DNA of 64,000 bases from WHTI01 sp963826105 (GTDB taxonomy: Bacteria > Actinomycetota > CADDZG01 > WHSQ01): contig CAWGWA010000012.1 in NCBI GenBank assembly GCA_963826105.1, positions 40,170 to 104,169 of the forward strand, in the 5' to 3' direction. The notes beneath the pieces are model-generated. The model searched no databases. It had not been told where the DNA came from and worked only from the letters and a program-made list of their open reading frames with translations. Position numbers and translations under genes: made by a program. Within the stretch, counting starts at the first letter, position 1, and the number at the start of each line of letters is the position of its first letter. Shown in pieces: positions 25,457 through 33,687 of the stretch.

Positions 25457-26380
25457 TTGTCGGCAGGGGACCTGTCTGGGGACGGTAGCCGAAGGCCGTG
25501 GATCTCATTGAGGGATGACAGGGCGCGATCCAAGAGGACGTTCCGACTTGTCGGCGGCATAGCCGCGCTCCTGGTACTTGCCGCTCTCGCGGTACCCGAA
25601 GGACTATCTCTCTTCCGGCAGAACCGAGGCGAGACGATCATCGTCCCGGAGGCGCCCTTCGTCGCCCGCTACCTCGTCATCGCGTTGCTGGGACTAGGGG
25701 TCGTGATCTACGTCGTCCTCCAGTTCAGCTATGCATCCGATCGCCGCGCCTCCGGCGCCGATCAGTATCGCCGGCCGGGGTGGCCCTACGCGGTCTTCTT
25801 CGTTGTTCTGCTTGGACTCTGGGTAGCGTCGCCCGGATTCCAGAGCGCGGTGCGCGATCTCCTGGAGCGCGGCGATCGCTCGGACCGTTCCGGCGAGTCT
25901 GCGGGGGAGGATCCATCGCTGATCTCTCCCCAACGAGAGGAGTCGAAGGCCCTGGGGTTGGGGCTCACGGCCATCCTCGTGGTGCTGGTTATCTCGAGCG
26001 CCGCGGTCGTCCGCATCCTGATGACTCCGGATCGTTCCAAGTCCAAGGCGGAACGAGGCGAAGCGCTGGCCCGAGCGATCGACGCGGGAATCGAAGACCT
26101 CGAGAGCATCGCCGACCCACGCGCCGCGGTGATCGCGTGCTACGGGGGCATGCTGTCGTTCGCCGAAGCTGTCGGGTTCGAGCGTGATCTTTCAGACACT
26201 CCTACGCAAGCGCTCATCCGTCTGTTCAATGCGGTTCGGGTTGACCGTAGCGAGGCCCGTCGACTGACGGAACTCTTCGAGCGAGCCAAGTTCAGTCAGC
26301 ATGCGATCGACGATGAGATGCGTCGTGAGGCCGTCGCGATCCTCGGTCGTATCCGAGAATCACTGGTGGTCCCCGCATGA
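25457..26380 (+). CDS. Membrane protein with C-terminal DUF4129-like domain
   Basis: About 307 residues with hydrophobic segments near residues 25-45, 62-82, 102-118 and 172-190 and a cytoplasmic C-terminal helical domain. The end (ARAIDAGIEDLESIADPRAAVIACYGGML to AREAVAIL-type helices with SEARRLTELFERAKFS) matches the DUF4129 domain usually found beside MoxR ATPases and transglutaminase-like proteins. The start TTG 25457 is two bases after the FAH stop; a TTG about 50 bases later is an alternative. First gene of a five-gene operon with overlapping ends. Confidence 0.82.
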   Translation: MSAGDLSGDGSRRPWISLRDDRARSKRTFRLVGGIAALLVLAALAVPEGLSLFRQNRGETIIVPEAPFVARYLVIALLGLGVVIYVVLQFSYASDRRASGADQYRRPGWPYAVFFVVLLGLWVASPGFQSAVRDLLERGDRSDRSGESAGEDPSLISPQREESKALGLGLTAILVVLVISSAAVVRILMTPDRSKSKAERGEALARAIDAGIEDLESIADPRAAVIACYGGMLSFAEAVGFERDLSDTPTQALIRLFNAVRVDRSEARRLTELFERAKFSQHAIDDEMRREAVAILGRIRESLVVPA

Positions 26381-26871
26381 AGTTGTGGCGGGCGGTCGCG
26401 ATGAGCGCCATCGTGGTGACTTTCGCTTACGTGGTCGGTCAGCTCATTCCGGGTCACCGAGCTGCGGTCGTCGCGATCGCGGTTCTGCTCCTGTTCGCCG
26501 GAGGGTTACTCACATTGACTGGGTCCCTGGTCGGGATGCGTGAGCGACGCTCTGGGTTCGACCGGCTCCTCGAAGACTCGGCGCCGGCTCCCGCCCGTCC
26601 CCGGGACCTCCTCAGGCTTGAACGCTCTGCCGGGTGGAGTGTGTACTCGATCGTGGATTTCGACCTGCGCGTGCGCCCGGTGCTCGACCGGATCATCCGC
26701 CATCGGTTGCAGGAGCATCGCCATCTGGATGTCGAATCATCGCCGGACCAGGCGCGCCAGATCCTGGGCGATCGCCTGGGTTGGATCGTGACCGGTGAGC
26801 GTCCTCCGGTCGAGCGCCTGGTGCGATCGAGCGATATCGAGAGGTTCGTCACAGAGATCGAGGCCCTGTGA
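26377..26871 (+). CDS. Small membrane protein of the MoxR operon
   Basis: A 164-residue protein with two hydrophobic segments near the N-terminus (about 8-25 and 28-50) and a soluble charged remainder containing RDLLRLERSAGW, DFDLRVRPVLDRIIRHRL and a conserved-looking GDRLGWIVTGERPPV. Similar small proteins occur between DUF4129 and MoxR genes in actinomycetes. The ATG overlaps the upstream stop (ATGA) and the stop overlaps the moxR GTG. It probably forms part of the membrane complex served by the MoxR ATPase; no catalytic motif is visible. Confidence 0.82.
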   Translation: MKLWRAVAMSAIVVTFAYVVGQLIPGHRAAVVAIAVLLLFAGGLLTLTGSLVGMRERRSGFDRLLEDSAPAPARPRDLLRLERSAGWSVYSIVDFDLRVRPVLDRIIRHRLQEHRHLDVESSPDQARQILGDRLGWIVTGERPPVERLVRSSDIERFVTEIEAL

Positions 26872-27875
26872 GCACGCTCGAAGAAACGCGCGCGGCCGCC
26901 ACCGCCATCCTCGACGAGGTCGAAAAGGTCATCGTCGGCAAGCGCGAGGTTCTCGAGTTGATCCTCCTCGGGATCCTGACCCGCGGACACATCCTGCTCG
27001 AGGATTTCCCGGGACTCGCCAAGACCCTTATGGCCCGGAGTTTCGCGCAGGCTCTCGGGATCGAGTTCAACCGGATCCAGTTCACTCCCGATCTTCTGCC
27101 CGCCGATATCACGGGGTCATCGATCTACGACCAGGGCCGTCGAGAGTTCGAGTTCAAGAAGGGCCCCCTATTCACGAACCTTCTGCTCGGTGATGAGATC
27201 AACCGGGCCCCCCCGAAGACGCAGGCAGCGTTACTCGAAGCGATGCAGGAGGGGCAGGTCAGCTTCGACGAACACACCCACGTCCTCGAGCAGCCTTTCA
27301 TCGTTATCGCGACCGAGAACCCGATCGAGTTCGAGGGGACCTATCCATTGCCCGAGGCGCAGCTGGACCGGTTCATCCTTAAGACCTCGGTGGGCTATCC
27401 GGCGCGCCGGGATGAGTGGGAGATCCTGAGGCGGAGGATGGAGCGCCGCCGCGAGGACGCAAGGCTCGAGGTGGTCGTCGATGGACCGAGGCTGCTCGCG
27501 ATGCAAGATTCGCTCGAGGACGTGTACCTGAGCGAGAGCATCGGCTACTACATCGTCGACTTGACGACCGCGACACGTACGCATGGTGACGTTGAGGTGG
27601 GGGCCAGCCCCCGCGGTGCTCTTGCGATCATGAAGCTCAGCCGCGGCAAGGCTCTCCTGGCCGGCCGCGACTACGTGATCCCGGAGGACGTGAAGGCGGT
27701 TGCCCCATCGGCACTGGGTCACCGCTTGACCCTGCGCCCCGAGCTCTGGGTGAGACGCGTTAGTGGAGAGGACATCGTGGCGTCCGTGCTCGAGTCGGTG
27801 CCGACCCCCGCCCCCGACGCACGCACTCAGACCGGCCGCGAGACGGAGCCCGGCGACTCCGAGTGGCGTAAGTAG
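26868..27875 (+). CDS. MoxR-family AAA+ ATPase
   Basis: A 335-residue AAA+ ATPase of the MoxR class. Walker A is the MoxR variant LLEDFPGLAKT; Walker B is LLGDEINRAPPKTQAALLEAM; sensor-1 is VIATENPIEFEGTYPLPEAQ, followed by DRF, the helical lid and a sensor-2 Arg. MoxR proteins act as chaperones or maturation factors for metal-dependent or secreted partners, usually with a DUF58 protein, which is the next gene. GTG start at 26868. It is the energy-using subunit of the operon. Confidence 0.94.
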   Translation: MSTLEETRAAATAILDEVEKVIVGKREVLELILLGILTRGHILLEDFPGLAKTLMARSFAQALGIEFNRIQFTPDLLPADITGSSIYDQGRREFEFKKGPLFTNLLLGDEINRAPPKTQAALLEAMQEGQVSFDEHTHVLEQPFIVIATENPIEFEGTYPLPEAQLDRFILKTSVGYPARRDEWEILRRRMERRREDARLEVVVDGPRLLAMQDSLEDVYLSESIGYYIVDLTTATRTHGDVEVGASPRGALAIMKLSRGKALLAGRDYVIPEDVKAVAPSALGHRLTLRPELWVRRVSGEDIVASVLESVPTPAPDARTQTGRETEPGDSEWRK

Positions 27876-29141
27876 ATGCACCGGCGGGTGACGCCCAAGC
27901 TCATCGCCTACGCATCGATCTCGACGGTCACGATCTTCCTGGGGTTCGCCTCGGGAACCCCCGAACTGCTCGCGGTGGCCACCCCACTCGTGTTGGTTAT
28001 GGCACGAGGACTAGTCCGTGGCGCCACGGACGAGGTCACGGTCGCACTGTCGATCTCGGAGGATCGCCTCATCGAGGGGGACGAGATGACCGTTTCCCTA
28101 GAGCTCTCGTCCTCCTCGCCCGTCGAGGCCGAGATGGCCCTCGGCCTTCCGTACGGCATCGAGGTCGTCGAGGGATCACGCCGGATCACGACCTCACTTC
28201 ATCCCGGGCGGATCGTCTATCACCAGGTGATCTTGAGGGGCACACGCTGGGGAGCGCATCAGATCGGGGTCGTGGGATTACGAACGCGGGGGCCGGACGC
28301 GCTTACCTACTCCGAGCGCGTCGTCGACCTCCAGAGGATCGTCAAGGTCTTCCCTCGTTCCGAGTCCTTGCGGACGCGCATCCGACCACCCATCACCCAA
28401 GCCTTCGCCGGAAGCGATGTGGCTCGCGCCTCGGGTGACGGTATCGAGTTCGCCATGGTGCGGGCATTTGCTCCGGGTGATAGTGCTCGCCGGATCAACT
28501 GGCGGGTTTCGTCGCGCCGCGACGCGTTGCACGTGAATCTGCATCATCCCGAACGGAATGCGGACGTGGTCCTGTTCCTCGACACGTTCTCGGAGGTCGG
28601 AGGGCATCGACGGACGAGCCTCGATCTCACCGTGCGCGGAGCGGCAACGATCGCGGCGCACTACCTGAACCACCGAGACCGGGTCGGGGTAGTCAGTTTC
28701 GGCGGCACCTTGCGGTGGCTCACAGGCGGGATGGGCAGGACGCAGACCTACCGGATCATCGACTTCCTGCTCGATCTCGAGGCGGGCTTCAGCTACGTGT
28801 GGCGGGATGTCGACGTGCTGCCGCGGCGCATGGTGCCGCCAGGCGCGTTGGTCGTCGCCTTCTCTCCCCTCGAGGATGACCGCGCTCTGACCGCGTTGTT
28901 CGACCTGAAGCGCCGCGGCTTCAGTGTGTGTGTCGTGGAAACCTTGGACGAGAACTCGGTTGAGTCGGGATCGAGCACCGAGGATGCACTTGCCCACCGG
29001 CTCTGGTTGCTCCAGCGAGAGGCGATGCGCTACGACATGCGATCCGCCGGGATCCCCGTGATAGCGCTGTCTGGTGAGGGCGGGCTGGAGGCCTCTCTCG
29101 CTCAGGTAGCGCAGCTGACCAGACGCAGTGGTGTCGCCTGA
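27876..29141 (+). CDS. DUF58 protein, MoxR partner
   Basis: A 421-residue protein with two closely spaced N-terminal membrane segments (about 8-42), a beta-rich domain with SLELSSSSPVEAEMALGLP, and the DUF58 core FAPGDSARRINWRVSSRR, followed by a von Willebrand A-like region with VVLFLDTFSEV. DUF58 proteins nearly always accompany MoxR ATPases and may act as an adaptor binding metal or client proteins. Its ATG is at 27876, right after the moxR stop. The next gene overlaps or abuts its end. Confidence 0.92.
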   Translation: MHRRVTPKLIAYASISTVTIFLGFASGTPELLAVATPLVLVMARGLVRGATDEVTVALSISEDRLIEGDEMTVSLELSSSSPVEAEMALGLPYGIEVVEGSRRITTSLHPGRIVYHQVILRGTRWGAHQIGVVGLRTRGPDALTYSERVVDLQRIVKVFPRSESLRTRIRPPITQAFAGSDVARASGDGIEFAMVRAFAPGDSARRINWRVSSRRDALHVNLHHPERNADVVLFLDTFSEVGGHRRTSLDLTVRGAATIAAHYLNHRDRVGVVSFGGTLRWLTGGMGRTQTYRIIDFLLDLEAGFSYVWRDVDVLPRRMVPPGALVVAFSPLEDDRALTALFDLKRRGFSVCVVETLDENSVESGSSTEDALAHRLWLLQREAMRYDMRSAGIPVIALSGEGGLEASLAQVAQLTRRSGVA

Positions 29142-29142
29142 G

Positions 29143-29652
29143 ATGGGTCGGGGATCGAAAGCCCTCGTATGCATGGCCGGCGTGGCGTTGGGCGTCTATC
29201 CGGTAGCGGTCTTCCCAGACAACCCCGCGTACCTGTACGTGGGTCTGGCGGTCCTTCTGCTCGCGGTCGTCGCCGTCACTTTGTCGTCGTGGATAGCGCT
29301 GTCGATCGCGGCGATCGCATCGGTGATCGGCTATGCGGCGGTACTCATCGCGGAACGAGGCCGTATCGACATCTTTGCTCCATTCGTAGGTGTTGCCGCG
29401 ATCATGTTCATCGAGTTCTTTGATATCTCCGTCGCGTCCTCGCGCAAGCGAAGCATGGACCGTTCCGCCGCGGTGGAACGCCTGAAGGATGTTGCTCCCG
29501 GCGCAGGCATGGGTCTCATCGCCGGACTGTTCGTCTTGTTCGCCGGTGTTTACGGGGGCGATGGAGGTGTGATCGTCCTCGGCCTGGGGGCCGCCTGCGT
29601 AGTGTTCGCGTACGCGCTGCTGACCAAGGCAGCACGCTCGGCCCCGGAATGA
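29143..29652 (+). CDS. Six-helix membrane protein, last gene of the MoxR operon
   Basis: About 169 residues, almost entirely hydrophobic, with six segments of membrane length and a charged middle loop SSRKRSMDRSAAVERL. No family was recognised. The start is taken at ATG 29143, just after the DUF58 stop; in-frame GTG codons at 29128 and 29131 would overlap it. It is convergent with alkD, with 12 bp between the stops. Position suggests a membrane component of the MoxR/DUF58 system. No TgpA-type transglutaminase is present, which is usual in many such operons. Confidence 0.8.
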   Translation: MGRGSKALVCMAGVALGVYPVAVFPDNPAYLYVGLAVLLLAVVAVTLSSWIALSIAAIASVIGYAAVLIAERGRIDIFAPFVGVAAIMFIEFFDISVASSRKRSMDRSAAVERLKDVAPGAGMGLIAGLFVLFAGVYGGDGGVIVLGLGAACVVFAYALLTKAARSAPE

Positions 29653-29664
29653 GTCCCTGGCGGA

Positions 29665-30339
29665 TCAGGAGAGTTTCGTGGTGACTTTCTCGCTGCGGAG
29701 CTCACGCAGTGCATCGGCTGCGATCCAGCGTGCGCTGCGGGAGTCCTGTGCGGCGATCGCTTCCGCGGTCGTCAGCGCGGCTCCATGGAGTGCAGGGTTG
29801 CGTTTCCCGATCTGGCGCAGGGCCCAGTTGACGGCCTTCACCACGAAGTTCCGGTCGTCGTCGGCCTCTGCCTCGATGAGCGGCAGCAGCTGCAGGAAGT
29901 CGTCGTCGGACGCAGCCTTGTCCTTGACGGCAAGCGCGGCCATCAAGGCGAAGCCGGCTCGCTTCTCGAACTCGGATTCGCGACCGCTCCACTCGAATGC
30001 CTTGGTCCAGGCGAACGGAGTCTTCCAGAAGAGGTTCGCGCAGGCCTGATCGCACAGATCCCATGAGTCGAGGGCCTTAACCCACGACTCCATCTGCTGT
30101 TCGGTGACATCTGCCGGCACGTCGACGATCGAGGCGAGGATGCGGGCCTCATGTACCCCCGAGTCCCACAGCTCACGAGCCAGAGTGTGGTCCTTGCCGA
30201 GTTTGCGGGCGAGTTGTCGGAGCGTCGTTACGCCGATGCCGAGCGCGTTCGATACTTCGATCCCGAAGCGTGCCATCCCGGCGCGGTTCTTCTCCGAGGC
30301 TAGGCACCGGAGTTCGTTAAGAATCTCCTCGGAGGTCAC
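29665..30339 (-). CDS. DNA alkylation repair protein, AlkD-like
   Basis: A 224-residue all-helical protein of the AlkC/AlkD HEAT-repeat glycosylase superfamily, recognised by the MARFGIEVSNALGIGVTTLR opening, KLGKDHTLARELWDSGVHEAR, ILASIVDVP, WDLCDQACANLFW and NWALRQIGKRNPALH near the end. AlkD removes N3- and N7-alkylated bases without flipping them. The GTG start overlaps the stop of the E2 gene (TAGTG), so it is translated as the last gene of the branched-chain 2-oxoacid dehydrogenase operon, an unexpected partner. Some members of this group have lost glycosylase activity, so catalysis is not certain. Confidence 0.88.
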   Translation of the reverse strand: MTSEEILNELRCLASEKNRAGMARFGIEVSNALGIGVTTLRQLARKLGKDHTLARELWDSGVHEARILASIVDVPADVTEQQMESWVKALDSWDLCDQACANLFWKTPFAWTKAFEWSGRESEFEKRAGFALMAALAVKDKAASDDDFLQLLPLIEAEADDDRNFVVKAVNWALRQIGKRNPALHGAALTTAEAIAAQDSRSARWIAADALRELRSEKVTTKLS

Positions 30340-31565
30340 TACCCCTCGAGACCGAGCAGTCCCGGATGCTCGAGGAGGGTGACGATCTCCTGGTTGAACT
30401 TGGCGGCGGTGAGTCCATCGAGCACGCGATGGTCGAAGGTGACACTGATGTTCATGATCTTGCGGATCGCGATCTGACCATCGACGACCCAGGGGCGATC
30501 GACCGCGCGATGCACCCCGACGATGGCAGCCTGCGGGTAGGAGATGATCGGCGTCGCCATCAGTCCGGCGAACTTTCCGGGGGACGTGATCGTGAAGGTC
30601 GCACCCTTGAGTTCCTCGGCCTTGATCTTCCCCGATTGTGCGGCCGCCGCGAGGCGCCGGATCTCGGCCTCTATCTCCGAGGTCGTCATCGCGTCTGCCC
30701 CCTTCACGACCGGAACGAGGAGGCCCTGCGGCGTGTCGGTAGCGATCCCGATGTCGTAGCGGGAGTAGTACACGATCTCCTGAGCGTCACTGTCGAGTGA
30801 AGAGTTCAGCTCCGGGTACTTCTGCAGCGCGGTGACGACGGCCTTCACGATGAATGGGAGGTAAGGGGTCTTCGGCGCGTCGGGGTTGCGCGAGTGAAGG
30901 ATCGCCCGCAGTTTCTCGAGTTCGGTGACATCGCATTCCTCGACGTGCGTCACCGACGGGATCGACCGGTGCGCTTCGAGCATCTTCTCGGCGATCAGTC
31001 GGCGTACACCCTTGATTGGCACTCGCCGCTCACCGGAGCTGGGAACCCGCGGTCCGCCCCTAGGCACCGATCCGGTGGAGGCAGCCTCGACGTCTCCTCT
31101 GAGGATCCGCCCCCCCGGTCCGCTCCCGCTGAGCACCGAGATGTCGATCCCGAGGTCGCGGGCCAGCTTGCGAACCGGGGGCATCGCCTTGACCTTGCCG
31201 CCAACGCTCCGGTTGCCGTTGCCCGATCGGACCGGTTCGACCGGCGGGACGGTATCGGTCGCCGTTCGTGCCTCGGCTGGTGACGCTTTCTTGGCTTGAG
31301 TTGGGGCCGCCGGTGGTGCCGGCACCGCCCCTGGGTCCCCGATCGTGATGAGGACCGAACCAACCGGAACGACCTCGCCGGCCTGATGATGGATCTTCGT
31401 GACCTTGCCCGCGAACGGGGACGGGATCTCGGCGGTCGCCTTGTCGGTGATCAACTCGACCAGGGAGTCATCCTCCGCAACCGTGTCGCCTTCCTTCACC
31501 AACCAGCGATCGATCTCCGCTTCGGTGACTCCCTCGCCAAGGTCCGGCAGCTTGAAGTCCGGCAT
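30339..31565 (-). CDS. 2-oxoacid dehydrogenase E2 (lipoamide acyltransferase)
   Basis: A 408-residue E2 with one lipoyl domain (FKLPDLGEGVTEAEI, lipoyl Lys in ELITDKATAEIPSP), a peripheral-subunit-binding domain (AMPPVRKLARDLGIDISVLSG and GPGGRILRGDV), Pro/Ala linkers, and the acyltransferase core with TFDHRVLDGLTAAKF holding the catalytic His and Asp. Together with the two upstream E1 genes this forms a branched-chain 2-oxoacid dehydrogenase complex. The ATG overlaps the E1beta stop by one base. No E3 gene is in the window. Confidence 0.93.
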   Translation of the reverse strand: MPDFKLPDLGEGVTEAEIDRWLVKEGDTVAEDDSLVELITDKATAEIPSPFAGKVTKIHHQAGEVVPVGSVLITIGDPGAVPAPPAAPTQAKKASPAEARTATDTVPPVEPVRSGNGNRSVGGKVKAMPPVRKLARDLGIDISVLSGSGPGGRILRGDVEAASTGSVPRGGPRVPSSGERRVPIKGVRRLIAEKMLEAHRSIPSVTHVEECDVTELEKLRAILHSRNPDAPKTPYLPFIVKAVVTALQKYPELNSSLDSDAQEIVYYSRYDIGIATDTPQGLLVPVVKGADAMTTSEIEAEIRRLAAAAQSGKIKAEELKGATFTITSPGKFAGLMATPIISYPQAAIVGVHRAVDRPWVVDGQIAIRKIMNISVTFDHRVLDGLTAAKFNQEIVTLLEHPGLLGLEG

Positions 31566-32575
31566 CAGTAATCAAGAACCCTGTGCGCACCCTGGAGGAT
31601 GCGGTCGACCGATGGGATGTAGTCGTCCTCGTTGGCGAACTGTGGGAACGGGACGTCGAAGCCGGTGACCCTCATGACCGGCGCTTCGAGGTCGAGCATC
31701 GCCCGTTCGTGTACGAGGGAGGAGACCTCAGCGCCGAGACCACCGGAGCGAGGAGCCTCATGTACGACGAGCACGCGGCCACATTCCTGGGCCGCGGCGA
31801 CGATCGCATCAACATCGAGGGGGAACAATGAGCGTAGGTCGACCACCTTGGTCTCGATGCCACGGTCGGCGGCGAGATGATCGGCGGCTTCGATCGACAG
31901 CGGGACCGTCGAGCCGTAGGTGAGGATCGCCAGGTCGCTGCCCTCACGAGCTATCCGCGCGGTGGACAACAACGCAGATGCCTCTCCGTTGGAGTTGCCG
32001 AGATCGAACGGCAACTCCTCGGGGATCTCCTGCCGACCAGCGCGGTAGATCCGCTTTGGTTCCATGAAGATGACGGGATCGGGGTCTTCGATCGCGGCGA
32101 GGAGCATGTCGCGTGCATCCCGAGGCGTCGTGGGGCAGACGACCTTGAGCCCGGGGACGTGACAGAAGAGGGCCTCCGGTGAATCGGAGTGCAGTTCGGG
32201 AGCGCGGACGCCGCCGCCGAAGGGGATGCGGATCACGATCGATGCTGGGACCTGACCCTGGGTGCGCCACGCATAGCGGGCGGCGTGCACGACGATCTGT
32301 TCGAAGCCCGGATAGACGAAGGCATCGAACTGGATCTCGACCACAGGTAGCAATCCGTAGATAGCCATACCGATCGCGCTGCCGACGATCCCAGCCTCGG
32401 CGAGCGGAGTGTCGATGATGCGGTCCTCGCCGAACTCGTCGAGAAGTCCCTGCGTGACCCGGAAGACTCCGCCGGTCTTGGCGACGTCCTCGCCGAGGAC
32501 GATCACGCGGTCGTCGGCAGCCATCGCCTGATGCAGCGCGAGGTTCAGCCCCTCGACCATCGTTGACTCGGCCAT
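31565..32575 (-). CDS. Branched-chain 2-oxoacid dehydrogenase E1 beta subunit
   Basis: A transketolase-like subunit of about 336 residues that binds ThDP together with E1alpha. Motifs: VIVLGEDVAKTGGVFRVTQGL, DTPLAEAGIVGSAIGMA, VVEIQFDAFVYPGFEQI and VIRIPFGGGVRAPELHSDS. The family prefers branched-chain substrates when, as here, leucine dehydrogenase is encoded in the same unit. The start is ATG 32575, overlapping the E1alpha stop; a GTG one codon earlier at 32578 is possible. Confidence 0.94.
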   Translation of the reverse strand: MAESTMVEGLNLALHQAMAADDRVIVLGEDVAKTGGVFRVTQGLLDEFGEDRIIDTPLAEAGIVGSAIGMAIYGLLPVVEIQFDAFVYPGFEQIVVHAARYAWRTQGQVPASIVIRIPFGGGVRAPELHSDSPEALFCHVPGLKVVCPTTPRDARDMLLAAIEDPDPVIFMEPKRIYRAGRQEIPEELPFDLGNSNGEASALLSTARIAREGSDLAILTYGSTVPLSIEAADHLAADRGIETKVVDLRSLFPLDVDAIVAAAQECGRVLVVHEAPRSGGLGAEVSSLVHERAMLDLEAPVMRVTGFDVPFPQFANEDDYIPSVDRILQGAHRVLDY

Positions 32576-33687
32576 CACACTCCTTCTTCCGTTGACTCGG
32601 CGGTCCCGGCGTTCAGCGGTTTGACCAGCTCCCGCTGACCGACGCTTCGGAGCTCCTCAAGGCCCTCCCTGAACATCCACGGCACGTCCTTCGCGTAGAC
32701 GTTGTCGAAGATGACCTCGAGATCGGGAGTTTCGATCGCCTCCATCTCCGTCACAGCTTCGGCGATGGTTTGTTTGGCCTCCGCCTTGATCTTCTCAGCT
32801 CCGCTCTCGTCGAGTACACCGAGACGGTCGAGGAAGGAGGCCATCCGGGAGAGAGGTTCCCACGCTTTCCACTTCTCGGTTTCGGCCTCATCCCGGTACA
32901 GCCTCGGGTCGTCGGCCGTTCCATGCGCTCCGATGCGATAGCAGTACGCCTCGATAAGAGTTGGGCCGCCACCCTCCCGGCCGCGATCGGCCGCGTCCTT
33001 CGTTGCCTTCCAGCAGGCGAGCGGGTCGAAGCCGTCGACCCGCACCGCGGGCATCGCGTAGGCAAGGGCCTTCTCCGCCACGGTCTTGGTGGCCATCTGG
33101 CTGGATACCGGCGTCGAGATCGCCCATTGATTGTTGGTGCAGAAGAAGATCGTCGCGGTCTTGAAGACCGAAGCGAAGTTCAACGCCTCGTGGAAGTCGC
33201 CCTCGGAGGTGGCGCCGTCCCCGAACCAGGCGAGGGATGCGGTCCGCTCGCCCCGCAACTTGGCCGCCCACGAGGTTCCAACCGCGTGAGGCAGGTGGGT
33301 TCCGATGGGCACGCAGATCGGTCCGGTGCGGAAGTGCCGGGTGTCGTAGAAGCCGACGTCGCCGCCGTACCCACGCCACCACGCCAGGATCACCGACGGT
33401 GGCACGCCGCGCAGGATGCCGATCGAATTCTGGCGGTAGGACGGGAAGATCCAGTCGGTCTCTTCGAGCGCATAGAGGGTCCCCGCCTGGGTCGCTTCCT
33501 CACCCCAATACAAGGCGTAGGTGCCGATCCGGCCCTGACGCTGGAGCGCGACCGACCGCTCGTCGAAGGCACGCAGCAACACCAGCCACCGATAGATCGC
33601 GACCAGGTCCTTGTCACCGAGGCCTTCGGGGATGGGCTGATCCGGGACATCGGCTCCGTTGCCGATGATGCGCAGGAGGTCAGTCAT
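32575..33687 (-). CDS. Branched-chain 2-oxoacid dehydrogenase E1 alpha subunit
   Basis: The 370-residue decarboxylating subunit. The ThDP-binding motif runs from GDGATSEGDFHEALNFAS to CTNNQWAIS, and GTYALYWGEEATQAGT and RIGAHGTADDPRLYR are typical of the branched-chain type, the latter around the phosphorylation loop of the mitochondrial enzyme. It oxidatively decarboxylates the 2-oxoacids made from Leu, Ile and Val. The ATG overlaps the last base of the leucine dehydrogenase stop, so expression is coupled to deamination. Confidence 0.94.
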   Translation of the reverse strand: MTDLLRIIGNGADVPDQPIPEGLGDKDLVAIYRWLVLLRAFDERSVALQRQGRIGTYALYWGEEATQAGTLYALEETDWIFPSYRQNSIGILRGVPPSVILAWWRGYGGDVGFYDTRHFRTGPICVPIGTHLPHAVGTSWAAKLRGERTASLAWFGDGATSEGDFHEALNFASVFKTATIFFCTNNQWAISTPVSSQMATKTVAEKALAYAMPAVRVDGFDPLACWKATKDAADRGREGGGPTLIEAYCYRIGAHGTADDPRLYRDEAETEKWKAWEPLSRMASFLDRLGVLDESGAEKIKAEAKQTIAEAVTEMEAIETPDLEVIFDNVYAKDVPWMFREGLEELRSVGQRELVKPLNAGTAESTEEGV

